In this document: positions 1-11,081 of the stretch, piece by piece
How positions within the stretch are numbered: position 1 is the first letter of the stretch
Layout: every line of letters begins with the position of its first letter
Assembly (NCBI GenBank): GCA_022385755.1
Contig: MU278351.1
Span: 1,428,638 to 1,492,637 of the forward strand
Origin: Trametopsis cervina
Taxonomy: Eukaryota > Basidiomycota > Agaricomycetes > Polyporales > Irpicaceae
Reading direction: 5' to 3'
DNA length: 64,000 nt
The notes under the pieces: model-generated
Told to the model about the DNA's origin: nothing
The model's database searches: none
Seen by the model: only the letters and a program-made list of their open reading frames with translations
Position numbers and translations under genes: made by a program

Positions 1-876
1 TAGAGCTCCTAATTGTCTCGGGGTTGTTCCTCGAGAGCATTTATCGGTGTCGAGATTCATCTAGACTGTGGATACACTAATAGTAAGTCTTACGTTGAAT
101 TGCACCTTTGCTAAACTCACGGAGTCCTCAGGAGTGAAAGAATCTCGTTGTCCCGCCTCCCATTAAATACTTTTCTCGAGGTGTTGTAATTATATGGAAT
201 TTGAATCCTCGTAGGGGGACTGCAGTCCGTCTTTGTATTATGTGAACTCGGCAGGTACTTCTGTAGAACACTCAGTGCTGCTCAGTAGGAGCGAGTTAGT
301 GTTCCTGTTCTCAGGAGCAAGGATGCATAAGGTAAACATAAGGCGACTCGCTATAAGTTTCGTCAGTACCTGCCTGTGAAAACGCATAGAGCGAGGGAGG
401 TCACGCGAACACTGAAACACCTGAGGTCTGGGCGTCGATAGTCGTTGGTCTTGTCACCAACATGCTTCGAGCGTTCGCGTCACTGGGTAGCGTAAATGCG
501 CAAAGAGAAACTCGAACTCACCATTACGGATTTATGACCAGTAGCAGTGTACATGATGGCGCGGGGACTATGTGCTCAACGAGGGGACCCGCGAAATCAA
601 GGAAAGTATGGTGACTATTGCAATCACTTACTACGATATCATATCGGCTGAGGAGGTTTTCAGGCGTGCAAGTTGTGATATCAATCCAAACGAAAAGAAC
701 TGAAGCACCAAGTTTCTCGTAGGTAACGGGGAGCGCATGGTCTGACAGGCGCTTGCGAGGGTCTCGGCATTCGCCGTGGGACTTACTAGTTGTGGCTGCA
801 AGGTTTCAAGCCACAGCCGACCACTGCCCGTTTACAGCGCTCATCCCCGCCAGGCCCGACACTTCAAGACTTCAAG
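1..876. other. Gene-free stretch, upstream region of RPL17
   Basis: No open frame here reads like protein and no splice-joinable exons were found. The last 100-200 bases before 877 are presumably the promoter and 5' leader of the ribosomal protein gene. I saw no clear TATA box and no repeat. Confidence 0.5.
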
Positions 877-1738
877 ATGGGTATGTCCCCGAAATTATGC
901 TGGTATAATCGACGACCGCTGACCCTTACGATGCAGTTCGCTACGCCGCCGCCGCCGTTGCCACAAATCCCGAAAAAAGTGCAAAATATCCATCTCATTG
1001 TGTCGTTCGTGGAGGCTGATCAGTGTCTTTGAATCCACAGCTTCCCGCGCGCGCGGGGAGTACCTCCGTACTCACTTCAAGAACATGCGTGAGGTCGGCG
1101 CCGCACTCACAGGTGCGTTATGATAAGCCGAGCTGTAAACATAGCGGATTCTGACTGGTGGTGGTGTGTACAGGTCTCAAGTTGACCAAGGCATACGCAT
1201 ACCTCGGAGATGTTTCCGAGCACAAACAAATCATTCCTTTCCGTCGATTTGCTGGAGGTGTTGGACGTGCTAGCCAGGCAAAGCAGTTCAAGGCGACACA
1301 AGGTACGTTCCGCTGTACTTAGTTTGAATGCCTAGTTTGACAGTCTTCCACAGGTCGCTGGCCGGAGAAGTCTGTGAAGTTCATCTCCCGTCTCCTCAAG
1401 AACGCCGAGTCAAATGCAGACGCAAAGAACTTGGATGTTGAGGACCTCTACATCAAGAGCATTGTCATTCAGCAGGCTCCCGTACGTTCCCTCAGAACCT
1501 TGAGACTCAGATCGAACTCACACCGGTCCCCGTATAGAAAACCCGCCGTCGCACATACCGTGCTCACGGTCGTATCAACCCTTACCAGGGACACCCTTGC
1601 CACGTCGAGATCATTCTATCAGCAACCGACTCCGAAGTCGAGCGGGCGAAAGACAAGGACGCTGTTGCCAAGTCAACGTTCGCAGGGCTCAACAGACGGC
1701 AAGTAGCTCGCAGGCGTATCGAGGCTGCCCGCGCATAA
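877..1738 (+). CDS. RPL17: 60S ribosomal protein L17 (uL22)
   Basis: Structural protein of the large cytosolic ribosomal subunit; uL22 lines the nascent-peptide exit tunnel. I assemble six exons: 877-880, 937-978, 1041-1112, 1174-1302, 1354-1481 and 1538-1738, all with GT-AG introns and consistent phase. The first exon holds only ATG plus one base, as is common in ribosomal protein genes. The product begins MVRYAA, continues with [19 protein letters not shown], has the family core ([25 protein letters not shown]) and the conserved [16 protein letters not shown] segment, and ends RRIEAARA. Length (about 190 residues) matches the eukaryotic family. Identification is from recalled family sequence, not a search. 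Confidence 0.95.
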
Positions 1739-2400
1739 TACGCCGGGTTGGGGTTCGGGAGTGTTGGATACTGTGCATTTGTCGGCAAGTGCACTGTATT
1801 GATGAGCTGTTTCTATCACTATCTCCATGTATATGCATTGCCGTTATGCCATGCCACGAAAACGGTAGAAAGTGATGCGCTCGAAGCTGAAGCGTGAAAA
1901 TGCTCCCTCTGGATGTCGAGGTAATTTGCTGCTGAACCTTGCTTTCAAGCTCGACTACTCGATGTTCCGAACACTAGCAATTTACAAGCGCCCTCCATGC
2001 TTAATCCTGCAAGTAACATCCCTCATATCAATGATGGGACCTTTAAGTTCATTTGAATGCCATTGATCAAGGGAGAGTACAGTACATCAGATGAATGGCT
2101 GCGCAGTATAATAGTACAGGGATGTTGAGATTACATGGTACTTCGTACGGAGTGCATTTACTTCATTACATGTCGGATACAAGCTAGACGTTTCCGGCAT
2201 GTGTACAAGGAATACAATCTCTTCTTGAGAGTGTGATTCGAGTTATTTCGGAAGGCGGGGGCCCTTAATTCCAAAATCCGAGCTCCCATAATTCGTCTTG
2301 AACCCATGAACCTCTATGGACCACTGGCGGTGGAGGTTCTATGGCTTCGCTATAGTATTATTAGCAAGGAGGCGGTGGGAACGCTACCAACAAATCTTTC
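1739..2400. other. Intergenic region between convergent 3' ends
   Basis: Lies between the stop codon of RPL17 (plus) and that of the RasGEF gene (minus). It should hold both 3' UTRs and polyadenylation signals. No open frame of coding quality was found. Confidence 0.5.
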
Positions 2401-5102
2401 TTACCTCTCCTTAAAGAGCATCTCCTGGTACGGTTCATATTTCACGTCTGCCAACGGCCTTATGCTTGTATAAACCCATCGAATTGCAAATCCGTCTGAT
2501 GGAAGCTTGTACGGAGCATAACAGCTTTCGAGTTCTAGAAGGTCGCTCAGAAATCGCAGCTCATATAGAATTCAAAAAGCCACATACCTCTAACCATGTC
2601 TCGTAACTTCCGATACAATTGTACATCGACAAGTTTGTCTGCCTGGCGATAATGGATCTTTGATTTGTACCTTTCCTGCACAAGCTCGCGATGAGCTCTG
2701 AGCTTGATAATGTCTCCCTTGACCGTCACTGAACTTACAACGTTAACATAGTGGGAAAGACGAGATAGGTGTAAAGAACCGACCAAGGAGAGGGACCGCG
2801 GGACTTGTCTGGCTACGGAGATCATCACGATAGCTCTGGAAGTTCTGACTGAGGTAGAAGAAATCTCTGATGCCGGCTAACATAGCCATGTGTCGCTCGG
2901 AAATGCACTGCAAAAGAAATGAGATGCAGTTCATGGAGACGTAGAACACAGCACTTACACTCATCGTCTCTCTCAGTCGCGTGACACGATGGATTCCCAG
3001 GCCAAGAAGTAACGACAGTGCTGTTGAATAGTTGCGCATATTTTTGCAGATCTGGAATATCATTCGAATAAGCTTTAGTAGAAACAGTATGAACATCAAC
3101 ATACCACAGCAACTTCTACAAAGAGCTCAAACACTTTGGCTCGAGACTCCGCGATGCGGCGTTCCAGAATGCTCTGAGAGACGTACAAATCGACCGCATT
3201 AAACCATCTTTGCATTTTATCCATGATGGGATGGGATTGCTTTTCCGTGCATCCCATAAAGTCGAGCGGTGAGCATCGATGGAAAAGGTCCGACTCTATG
3301 ACGGTGAACGCCCGTGCCAGCTCCTCAGCACCGCCAGGCTTGCAAAAGATGAGGATATCTGGAAGAGCGCGGGCCTTGTTGAGAGCTTTCTCAAGAACAG
3401 GTATGTTGTTCTCGAATCCAGTAGGCCCGTACTCCTGAGCGTAAGTTGCGCCATGGTCTACCAGGCGCTGAAATACTGGTGTACGGATCTTTCCCTTCTC
3501 CCCGTCGGAACATGCTTGCAGGTGGATTTGTATGAGCGTCGCGGCCTTGGGTGGGAGGTAACGGTCGCGAGTGACAGTCTCCACAAATCTAGTGATCGAA
3601 GGAAGGACGGTAGCGTCATGGGCCGCGAGATAGTGACGATCGAGCCAGGTGGATATCATGCGCACGACGTGTAGTTTGACAATGGTCTGGTGTCGCACCC
3701 AATCCGCCATTTGAATCATTTCGATGGTGGGAGGAGGCTGCTCCTCGAATCTCTCACGAAGAGTGCGGAACAGGTCCTTCGGAGTCATGAATTCGCGGAA
3801 GAAGAGGAAGAATGCGTCGATGATGCCGAGAATGTCCGAGTCGATGGTCTCGAATTGGTCGGTGAGCACCCGTACCAGCTCTCGAGGGGTTGCAAGGACG
3901 ATTGACCCCTTCTCGTCCCGCAATATGTTCCCGGATTCTGCTATGTGGCGAGGGGAATAGACCGCAAACTGAGAGGCCACGCTCGCAAAGACCAGTTTGG
4001 ATTCTCTGAGGCTGAGATTGAGATGCATAATGTTGAGATCCTCTGAGGCGTCGAGTGACTCGAGAAAGGACTGCGAAGCAGTACGGCTATGGTCGGAGGC
4101 GGTAGAGGATCTTGTGATACTGTCTGAGTAGAAGTTTTCGATGAGAGTGAACGAAGACACTGAAGAGATGTCATCTTCCGCGTCGTCCACCGCGTCGGTC
4201 TGTTTAGGCACTTTCGACTTGCACGAGAATTTAATGAGGCGACTGATAAGACTCTTGGCCAAAGACTGTTGGGATTTTGCGCTCTGTACCGAACTCTCCA
4301 GCGCAGCTCGAATCTTCGCGATTGCTTCTTCGTCCTCGCGTATAGGAAGGCCATTCGCGCGAGCATACTCGACTGGAGAATTCTTGTGCTCTAGCCACTG
4401 GTCATAGCAGGTGTGAATGAGCGTCCCCACGCTACTCCAAGTGGACTCGAGTAACGTTTGTGCGGTGAGGAACAGTGTCTGCAGTTCGTGGGCGTCTATA
4501 CCAGGACGAATCTTGTCGCAATGGCTCGTGAACAAGGACTCCCAGATCTCCGTGTCGTTCCAAGCCTGCTCAAAAGCCTGTGATAAACGGACTTCTTCAG
4601 GTAGAGCAAGGAGATGCTCCCGCTTGAGCTGGATCGCACGTACAAACATCTTGGATGTGCGAGACACTCCGCCCACGAACTTCTTGTTTAGCGCGTGGAC
4701 AGCGAGGATGTAGGACTGGTAGGTGGAACCGACGTCAAGGCGAAACTCGTCACCGCGCATCTTAGGGCGGGGTAGATGGTAGGCAGTGTTGATCTGTCGT
4801 ACGGGCTGGATGGAGGGAGTATGCGACGGTATCGTTGACATGGCCGGTAGGGATAATGTGGAAACACTTCGAGTATGCAGCGCCTTTGCGTGTTCGAGTT
4901 CGCGGTAGCCAATCGCGCGGTACTCTTCTGCTATGGCATCCTGCTGCGACTGATGAGCGTCAGAGAAGCTTCTGGTATGTCGGGATAACAGCGGCATGGG
5001 GCCACTAATGATGCGTTTTCCCTTGGCGGAGCTCGAAGGAGCCATGGCGAGATCGGTATTGTCCGGTTGTGGTGACAGAGAGGTGGTAGACAATGCGAAC
5101 AA
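2401..5102 (-). CDS. Ras guanine-nucleotide exchange factor (RasGEF, Cdc25 family)
   Basis: Predicted to load GTP onto a Ras-type GTPase. The first exon (5102-3105) encodes a long Ser/Thr-rich N-terminus, a RasGEF-N/REM segment (around TPRELVRVLTDQF and FLFFREFMTPKDLF, roughly residues 395-445) and the start of the catalytic domain (ELARAFTVIESDLF, CSPLDFMG). Splicing at 3104 adds ICKNMRNYSTALSLLLGL, matching the 'LNNYSS..I..GL' core, and a further exon gives ERHMAMLAGIRDFF and QNFQSYRDDL. A 55-nt intron (2783-2729) rescues the frame after AVPLL; it has a pyrimidine tract, GTTAAC branch site and TTCAG acceptor, but a weak donor (GTCGGT). The last exon ends PYQEMLFKER. The splice near 2590-2550 is unresolved. 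The part after AVPLL is divergent from textbook RasGEF domains. The start at 5102 is the first ATG of the open frame; another Met 19 codons in is possible. Confidence 0.85.
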
Positions 5103-5966
5103 TGGTTGAGGCTGTGGGAACAGGTGGGCGTTGAGTGGAAAGCCAGGAGAAATGATGAGGGCGTACGTGAGTCAAACGCGTGAGATTCATCGGTCAAGTA
5201 GGCCATCTACAAGGCGCTGAAGCGGCCAACTGGCAGCACTACTTCAACACGTGATGCTACTTGCACTCAATGTTCGCGAAGCGTCCATGGCTCGGTCCAG
5301 CGACATTCCACTGGAAAAATTCGACAGAAGCCGTTACTAGAAGCACGAATACCGAAAGTCAGTTCCTGGTATTTCTCGACCGACTGTGCTATAACATTAC
5401 CTCTTGATATTCAGGGATCTCCTCATCTCCTCTGCCATTAAAGTTGGATACTCCAACTAAACGCATTTGCGGTGCATATGGAAGTTTTCGCAGGACAGAG
5501 ACAAACCAGTCACATCTGCAGTCTTGACAGCTTCCTAACAGACTGAACTGATCTCTGCCAGATGCGTGCGTGCACTTCACTGACATGCCGGTTTCAGGAG
5601 CTACGCGCTCAAGGCTTCATGCTATTAGAAACAAGGAAGTCAGCTCTACTAAGACTGAATTCTGCATTTCCAACTTACCACTCACGAAGCTGGGCACAAA
5701 GACTGGTCCGTTACAACGAAATGCGTTTCCAAAACGCGACGAACTTGAATATCCTTTCTTGACAGCGGACGTTGCCTGAAGCGTTTCGTATCGTTGATCC
5801 TTTTTGTCCCGCGCGTGGCCGGACTGTGGCCGGCCAGAATCGAGACCGAGAGCCGTTACACGCGGTTGACCGCTGGCCGGGTCGGAAAGCAAGGCCGGCG
5901 CCAGGCCAGGAGCCTTACCTCCAGTGCTCACTGATTGCCTGCACATTCATTCGCATTCTCTTCGAC
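5103..5966. promoter_or_regulatory. Divergent intergenic region (RasGEF / EAF7)
   Basis: An 864-bp space between two divergently transcribed genes, so it should hold both promoters. Short frames in it lack coding character. No distinct motif stood out. Confidence 0.45.
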
Positions 5967-6818
5967 ATGGCAGTGGAAGATGACGAGTCGTTTCTGGACA
6001 CCCTTGAGGGGGAGATAGTGTTCTTTCGATCACTTATGCGTGCAAGACCAGTTGGAATCCATCGCCATTTCCATGCCATGGTCATTCGCAGCGCCATTCA
6101 TCGAGACACCGGGCGGTGGGTGCCAATGAACGAAATTTGGGACAAGCTGAGGGCATGCTACGATTTAGACCTATTGGAGAGTATCGTGAGTAGGTCTTTT
6201 ACTGCTCTACACGAGCTTCCACGAATTTATCTCAGGAAACAGATGGTGTGGACTTCCCCGGCAGCACCCCAGGCGCGAGTGCCATCCCCTTCCGTTCCCC
6301 TTCACCTTCAGAGAATCTCGCGTCGCATCCATACTTCAGAAACGAGTTCACACTACCAGAAGACCTTGCCCTTGAGGACATGATATCCCAAAGACGTATG
6401 CGAGCGAGTGTATCAACAGCGTCCCCCGCGTCGTCCCCTCCACGTGAGAGGCCGGTAGCAGCCACAAGATCTTCGAAGCGTACCAAGAATAAGACCAAGA
6501 TGGCCGGCTTGGTTGCTGGTGACAGCGATAGTAGTGCATTGACACAGGAGAGTGGTGACGAGAGTGTGGCACCAACGCCTGCAACAGCTACGGATGCCAA
6601 CACCGAGTACGCTGACGGCGACGGCGAACAGGAAGAATCATTAGGTCTGTCCTCATTAAGTCTTCTCTGCGTGTCGCCATTGAACTAAAGTCCTTGCAGA
6701 CGCGCCGTCAACCTCCAAACAGCTGCGCAAAGTGCAAAAGACCGGTCGACGAAACAGTGCCACTATTGCCACCCGAACTAAAGCGAAGATGACCCGTGGT
6801 GTGAAGAAGAAGCGGTAG
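5967..6818 (+). CDS. EAF7: Chromatin-modification subunit Eaf7 / MRGBP (CT20 family)
   Basis: Eaf7 is a small subunit of the NuA4 histone acetyltransferase complex, bound with Eaf3 and Eaf5; MRGBP is the animal equivalent. Three exons are supported: 5967-6185, 6236-6644 and 6700-6818. The N-terminal 80 residues carry the family signature: an acidic start, a short helix (EIVFFRSLMRARPVGIHRHF), then TGRWVPMNEIWDKLRACYDLDLLESI, followed by FPLPEDL-like text (FTLPEDLALEDMI). The rest is Ser/Thr-rich and disordered. It ends in a strongly basic tail (RTKAKMTRGVKKKR), plausibly a nuclear-localisation or nucleosome-contact segment. About 248 residues. Confidence 0.88.
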
Positions 6819-7132
6819 CCCGTCAGTGCAGGACCGATGGTCTGCTTTCTTGTTACTATCAGCCTTGCGGCCAGCATCATATAGAATGACATCCGGCTGG
6901 ACAGCCATGATGAAGACCAAATGTTACGCCCTAGTATGGTGGTATCCGATGATGCTATCGCGGTCCTGTTCGCCGTACATGACTTGTATTTAAGAATAAT
7001 GACGAATTATATAATGTGTCGCACTAGAAAGTCAATACGGTGTTACAACTATCCAGAAATCGTACAGTAAAGATTAATCGAGCGTAATAAGTACGTGAGG
7101 GCGGTTTTATATTATACCTGCTTCTCCGTACA
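6819..7132. other. Intergenic region between convergent 3' ends
   Basis: A 314-bp AT-rich gap between EAF7 (plus) and the minus-strand gene ending at 7133. I see nothing in it beyond presumed 3' UTRs. Confidence 0.4.
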
Positions 7133-8444
7133 TTAATGCTGTATATGCAAGGTGACCTTCCGCCCTGGAATAAGCCCAGTATCGACGGACTGAACACTAA
7201 CCATGACTCTGCCTGAGCATGTCTTGCTGCAAGCACATTGATATTCCACTTCCCTTTTGTAATCTACTTCAGATCCGACGGTGCTTATCCTAATGGGATC
7301 CAGGTCAAGTCTGCCAAGGAGCAATCAGCTCGGGGCAGCAGATCAACAACGGTAGCACTGACCTAAGTCCGGCATAATCAACCATAGCTTGAGCTTCGAC
7401 CTTGACTTCGTATGTGGCGGCCCCTCCGCGCTGAGATACGACAGAAAAATGCCCAGTAAACCGCTGAGGCATGCCACGGGTCCTGAGAAGATCTTCTAGC
7501 TTTGCATAGAGATCCTTAGCACTCTGATACTCGAAGCCTTCTATCTTCAGCCTCTTCGTTCCAGGTCGGATATCGTGCTCCTCTGCCTTCCGCTTTCCGT
7601 TGGCGCCCGCAGAAGGGATCAATCCTTTCTCTCGAAGCTGCTTCATATATGCTGTGAACCGCTCCTCTATCGGAAGCGGATCATATTCGCTCGGCGATGA
7701 TGAGCGGGCTTTGCGAGCTTCTAGCCTATCCTTCTCCCTTTTTCGCTGCGCCTGCACCCTGCCTTTCTCCCTGCATTTTAGACAGGTCTTCCAGCGTCCT
7801 GGTGCCATCCGACGCTTACATGTCGTACAATGTAGGGTTTCCTCTTCAAGATCATTCGTGGGTTCACTTGGCGAAGAGGGCGCCGGCGTTACTGTATGGA
7901 AAAGCGGCGAAGGCTTTGTGTACACAGGAGAGGATGTGTCGAATTTCGAGGACGACGCGGTTTTGGTGAGTACGGGTGGCGTGATGGGGGTAGAATATTT
8001 GAGTCCAGGCTTGATTCCATTCTTCTTAGGACTGCGTGCTTTCAAAAGCTTCCTGAGATCGCCGTCCGGCAACTCCTGCCTAAACGTCGGGAAGCTGGTC
8101 CTGGAACTCGAAGGTAGGGCCATCGCTGGCTGCGTGGTGGTTGTATGGTTAAGACTATAACCATTTTGAGAATGGACTATATGCCTGATTACTGCCTTTG
8201 CCTTTGTATGCTGTACAGGAGGAATGGGTCTCGGGGGTGTATTTTGCACAGCAAGCTCCTCAGGAGAACGGGTGATCACCGTGAATGTGGTTCGCCGATC
8301 AGGATGCACTGAGGTCGGCCTCCGAGGGGGAAGCAGGGCAGCCGACCCCTGGCTCCCAAGTGGGCTCACCCATGCCCCCGATGAAATAAACTTCCCCTGA
8401 GCTACGGGAAGTGGCCCACGTCCTGACATGGCAACGTGCTTCAT
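7133..8444 (-). CDS. Conserved-looking protein with paired CxxC motifs, function unknown
   Basis: Two exons (8444-7363 and 7310-7133) join in phase across a 52-nt intron to give about 419 residues. The first 200 residues are Pro/Ser/Thr-rich and disordered. Near residues 210-230 there is a CTTCKRR segment followed by KTCLKCREKGR, that is CxxC-x10-CxxC, a likely single zinc-binding knuckle followed by a long basic helix rich in Arg, Lys and Glu. The C-terminal third is globular-looking, with a short CACSKTC motif about 30 residues before the end. A nuclear, nucleic-acid-related role would fit the basic helix, but that is inference; I do not recognise the family. The alternative start is the Met at residue 6 (MSGRGPLP). 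Confidence 0.75.
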
Positions 8445-8828
8445 GGAAGGGCGATTTTGTCAATAATAAAAACATCTGAGGCTTTGCAGTACACTCACAA
8501 TCAACACTGGCTTTGCAACGAACGATGTGGGTGTGTACTGGTGGTGGCAGACAATGAGCAGCTTGGAGAAAGCGTTATATAGCGACGCGCCATGTCACGC
8601 GCTTGTCACATCTGATTCTGTCACGGACCCACTAATTACATGTTGACTAGCGCTGCTGTAGACTATCGAAGGCAAGCATCGTGATTGAAATGGACTATGC
8701 CCAATCTACTAAGCGCATAACACGGGATTATAAAGTACAAAGATGCATGGAACGCATTGCGAGTAGTAATGGAAACCCAGCTGACACAAACCAGTTTGAG
8801 CGTACGTCGCAACGGAACACAGTCCTAC
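8445..8828. promoter_or_regulatory. Promoter region of the 7133-8444 gene
   Basis: A 384-bp space between the start of the minus-strand gene at 8444 and the 3' end of the next minus-strand gene at 8829. It contains a good TATA-like element at 8575-8581. No coding signal was found. Confidence 0.45.
8575..8581 (-). promoter_or_regulatory. TATA-like box
   Basis: Reads TATATAA on the minus strand, about 130 bp upstream of the ATG at 8444. Position and sequence suit a TATA element, but no transcription start can be seen from sequence. Confidence 0.4.
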
Positions 8829-10493
8829 TCAAGGACACGGGGGTTCAGGCCACTGGCCGATATCAGACGGTACTGAAGAAACGGTGACGGTCGGAATGTG
8901 GAGAGCTATCTCGAGGCGGAATACCCTTAGCATATCATCAATATCATTGAACGCATCGGGCTGGAGGAAGGGACAGATCTCTATGACGACCTCATCCACC
9001 CCGGCGTTGGCGGATGCTCTGCTTTGCAGCACATTGTATAAGGAACACACCCACGGCATCAGGTGATCAATATGTTGAATGCGGAATACGCTAAGGTCGC
9101 GGCATAGAACCGTCCCGTCAAACGCCATCAGGGCACCCCATATCGTTTCGGGGGGTGCTTGATCGATGTTGAGAGTCGTCAACATAGGAAAGGAGGAAAG
9201 GAAGGATGCCCAGCCCTCCGTCGTAGAGGAAAGGCGTTGAGCGGTGTAGCGATCTAGGGTCACTTCTAATATCTGCTGGGTGGGGAAAGGAGCGAGAGCC
9301 ATAAGAGTCCGCGCAATGAAGTTGCGATCTCCTGGTTCCTCGTGCCATGCCGTTTTCCCGACGCTAAGATCGAATACAGTGTCGCCATCATCGTCCCGCC
9401 CAACCCACACAAAGTCATCTTCCTCGTTCACGGAAAAATCGAATTCCGACACCAAGAGTAATGGCTCGATGACGGTCAGACCTCCCCCCGTCAGAAGCTG
9501 CATCACGGGAGTGAAGGGCGTTGTATTGTATGTGCGCCAGTCCTGCATCATTGCCTCGAGCTTGATTTGTGCTGTGCAGGGAGGCCGTATAAATTTCATA
9601 AAAGCCTCTATTGAGATTGACCAGTCGGCGATATATAGCATTTCGAGGCGCGGCAAGTGAACTGGCGTTCGATTATGGAAAACCGGGAGGACGCTACATG
9701 GATTTATAATCCCCTCCAGACGCAAGCTCCGGACTAACGGGCTCAGGGCCAGTAGGTCCACAAGTTTATCAACCATGACGCTGATAGAGTCCTCACGGAC
9801 TGTGGAGAGAGTGATTTCGTCTAGATTGCGGAAAAGCCCTGGCGGGTAGTAAAAGACGTCCGTGAGTGTAAGTTTTCGTAGTGCGGGAAGTTCGCGAAAT
9901 ATTGGGGGCAATAAGCCTTCTGTCCCGAGGAAGTCGAGCATCATGTCGGGGTCGGGCGCAAATCTTGGAGCGATGCGCAGCTCCTGCAGCAATGGTGCGC
10001 GACAATTCTCGAAGGTCCGATGGAGGAGGAGGTTGTCACGCTGAGGGTTGTCCGTGCTGAAGGTGACGGTAAGCGTTCTGATTCTGTCGATCAGATGGGC
10101 CAACGTGGGTAATAGACCAGACACCCATTCTGCTGCATTCTCAAAGTCCAAAAACACGTCCAGAGGTGCATCCTTCGAACGGGCTAAGTTTCGAGTGTAA
10201 ACATCCTCCTCATATTCCAGAGGATAGATGTACGTCCATAGACGGAAGTTCGAGAGCGCCGTCGCGTGCCAGCCGCGACAAACCAGCATGATGTCTCTGA
10301 GATACGTCCAGTCCCAGCCGAAGAGTTCGTTTCCGTCAGGCCCAATGCCGTCAGGAACCAAGTATAGGAATATCTCTTGTAGAATCTCCACCGCCTGCAG
10401 TTTATGGATGCCGGTGAATGTAAAAGGGGGAGAACCATGGAGGGAAAACTGAGTGTAGGGAGAGTTGCTTGATAACGCCTGCATCCTGCACAT
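8829..10493 (-). CDS. F-box domain protein, single exon
   Basis: An uninterrupted 554-codon frame. An F-box-like segment lies at roughly residues 27-90: HKLQAVEILQEIFLYLVP, a short insertion, then LRDIMLVCRGWHATALSNFRLWTYI. This is the pattern of the expanded Agaricomycete F-box families. The remainder has leucine-rich-repeat-like strands (LRKLTLTDVF, VRSLRLEGI, LPRLEMLYIADW). It would bind Skp1 and present substrates to an SCF ubiquitin ligase. Lack of introns sets it apart from its neighbours and is common in this family. Substrate unknown. Confidence 0.85.
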   Translation of the reverse strand: MCRMQALSSNSPYTQFSLHGSPPFTFTGIHKLQAVEILQEIFLYLVPDGIGPDGNELFGWDWTYLRDIMLVCRGWHATALSNFRLWTYIYPLEYEEDVYTRNLARSKDAPLDVFLDFENAAEWVSGLLPTLAHLIDRIRTLTVTFSTDNPQRDNLLLHRTFENCRAPLLQELRIAPRFAPDPDMMLDFLGTEGLLPPIFRELPALRKLTLTDVFYYPPGLFRNLDEITLSTVREDSISVMVDKLVDLLALSPLVRSLRLEGIINPCSVLPVFHNRTPVHLPRLEMLYIADWSISIEAFMKFIRPPCTAQIKLEAMMQDWRTYNTTPFTPVMQLLTGGGLTVIEPLLLVSEFDFSVNEEDDFVWVGRDDDGDTVFDLSVGKTAWHEEPGDRNFIARTLMALAPFPTQQILEVTLDRYTAQRLSSTTEGWASFLSSFPMLTTLNIDQAPPETIWGALMAFDGTVLCRDLSVFRIQHIDHLMPWVCSLYNVLQSRASANAGVDEVVIEICPFLQPDAFNDIDDMLRVFRLEIALHIPTVTVSSVPSDIGQWPEPPCP

Positions 10494-11081
10494 GCGCTGA
10501 AATCAGTCCATTTCAGTATGAAGTATATATGTAGCATGGCTCACATATAAGTTTGGAGAAATTTGCGGGTCAAGTGGTGAAGACGGTATCGCGTTTATCC
10601 CTGTTATATAGTAGCCGCGTAGTGTACTAGAACGGGTCACTCACCAATGCGAGCCGTGGAGGAGCGTTGTATCTTTAGCATGGTCTTAGATGGGCTGCGT
10701 GCATTGCGGGACGCTAAAATTCCACAACACGGCTTGTATCGTCTGTGGGTACGTGTTTCGCGCTTGTATAGCTGAGCGTCGCTGAGTTTGGTAGTAAGAT
10801 TGCTTGAACGGGAAACATCAAAAACAATAGCACACCCTGAACGACCGGAGAACTGCTACGCACCGTTCTACAGAACTTTACGACCCTAGGATTCCTGCCT
10901 AACAGCCTGGTGTTTACTTTTGGTCAAGACTTGGGACCTTCACACTAATTCGGATACTTCGGGCCGGCTACGGATGACTCTGCAGGCCGCCATAGTAGCC
11001 GTGCGGAGTCCATGCACAATGCACACCTTTCACCTTTCGCGCCGTGAAATATTCGAGCCATAACACACTTGAAGTATTACC
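10494..11081. promoter_or_regulatory. Divergent intergenic region (F-box gene / phosphatase-family gene)
   Basis: A 588-bp space between two divergent starts. A TATA-like element for the minus-strand gene lies at 10604-10610. No coding signal otherwise. Confidence 0.45.
10604..10610 (-). promoter_or_regulatory. TATA-like box
   Basis: TATATAA on the minus strand, about 110 bp upstream of the F-box gene start at 10493. A second AT-rich patch occurs near 10520-10550. Confidence 0.35.

Noticed and set aside
2729..2786. Apparent frameshift inside the RasGEF catalytic domain after AVPLL.
   Set aside because: A 55-nt intron with a clear pyrimidine tract, branch site and TTCAG acceptor rejoins the frame (VTVKGDIIKL), so no indel is needed, although the donor is weak.
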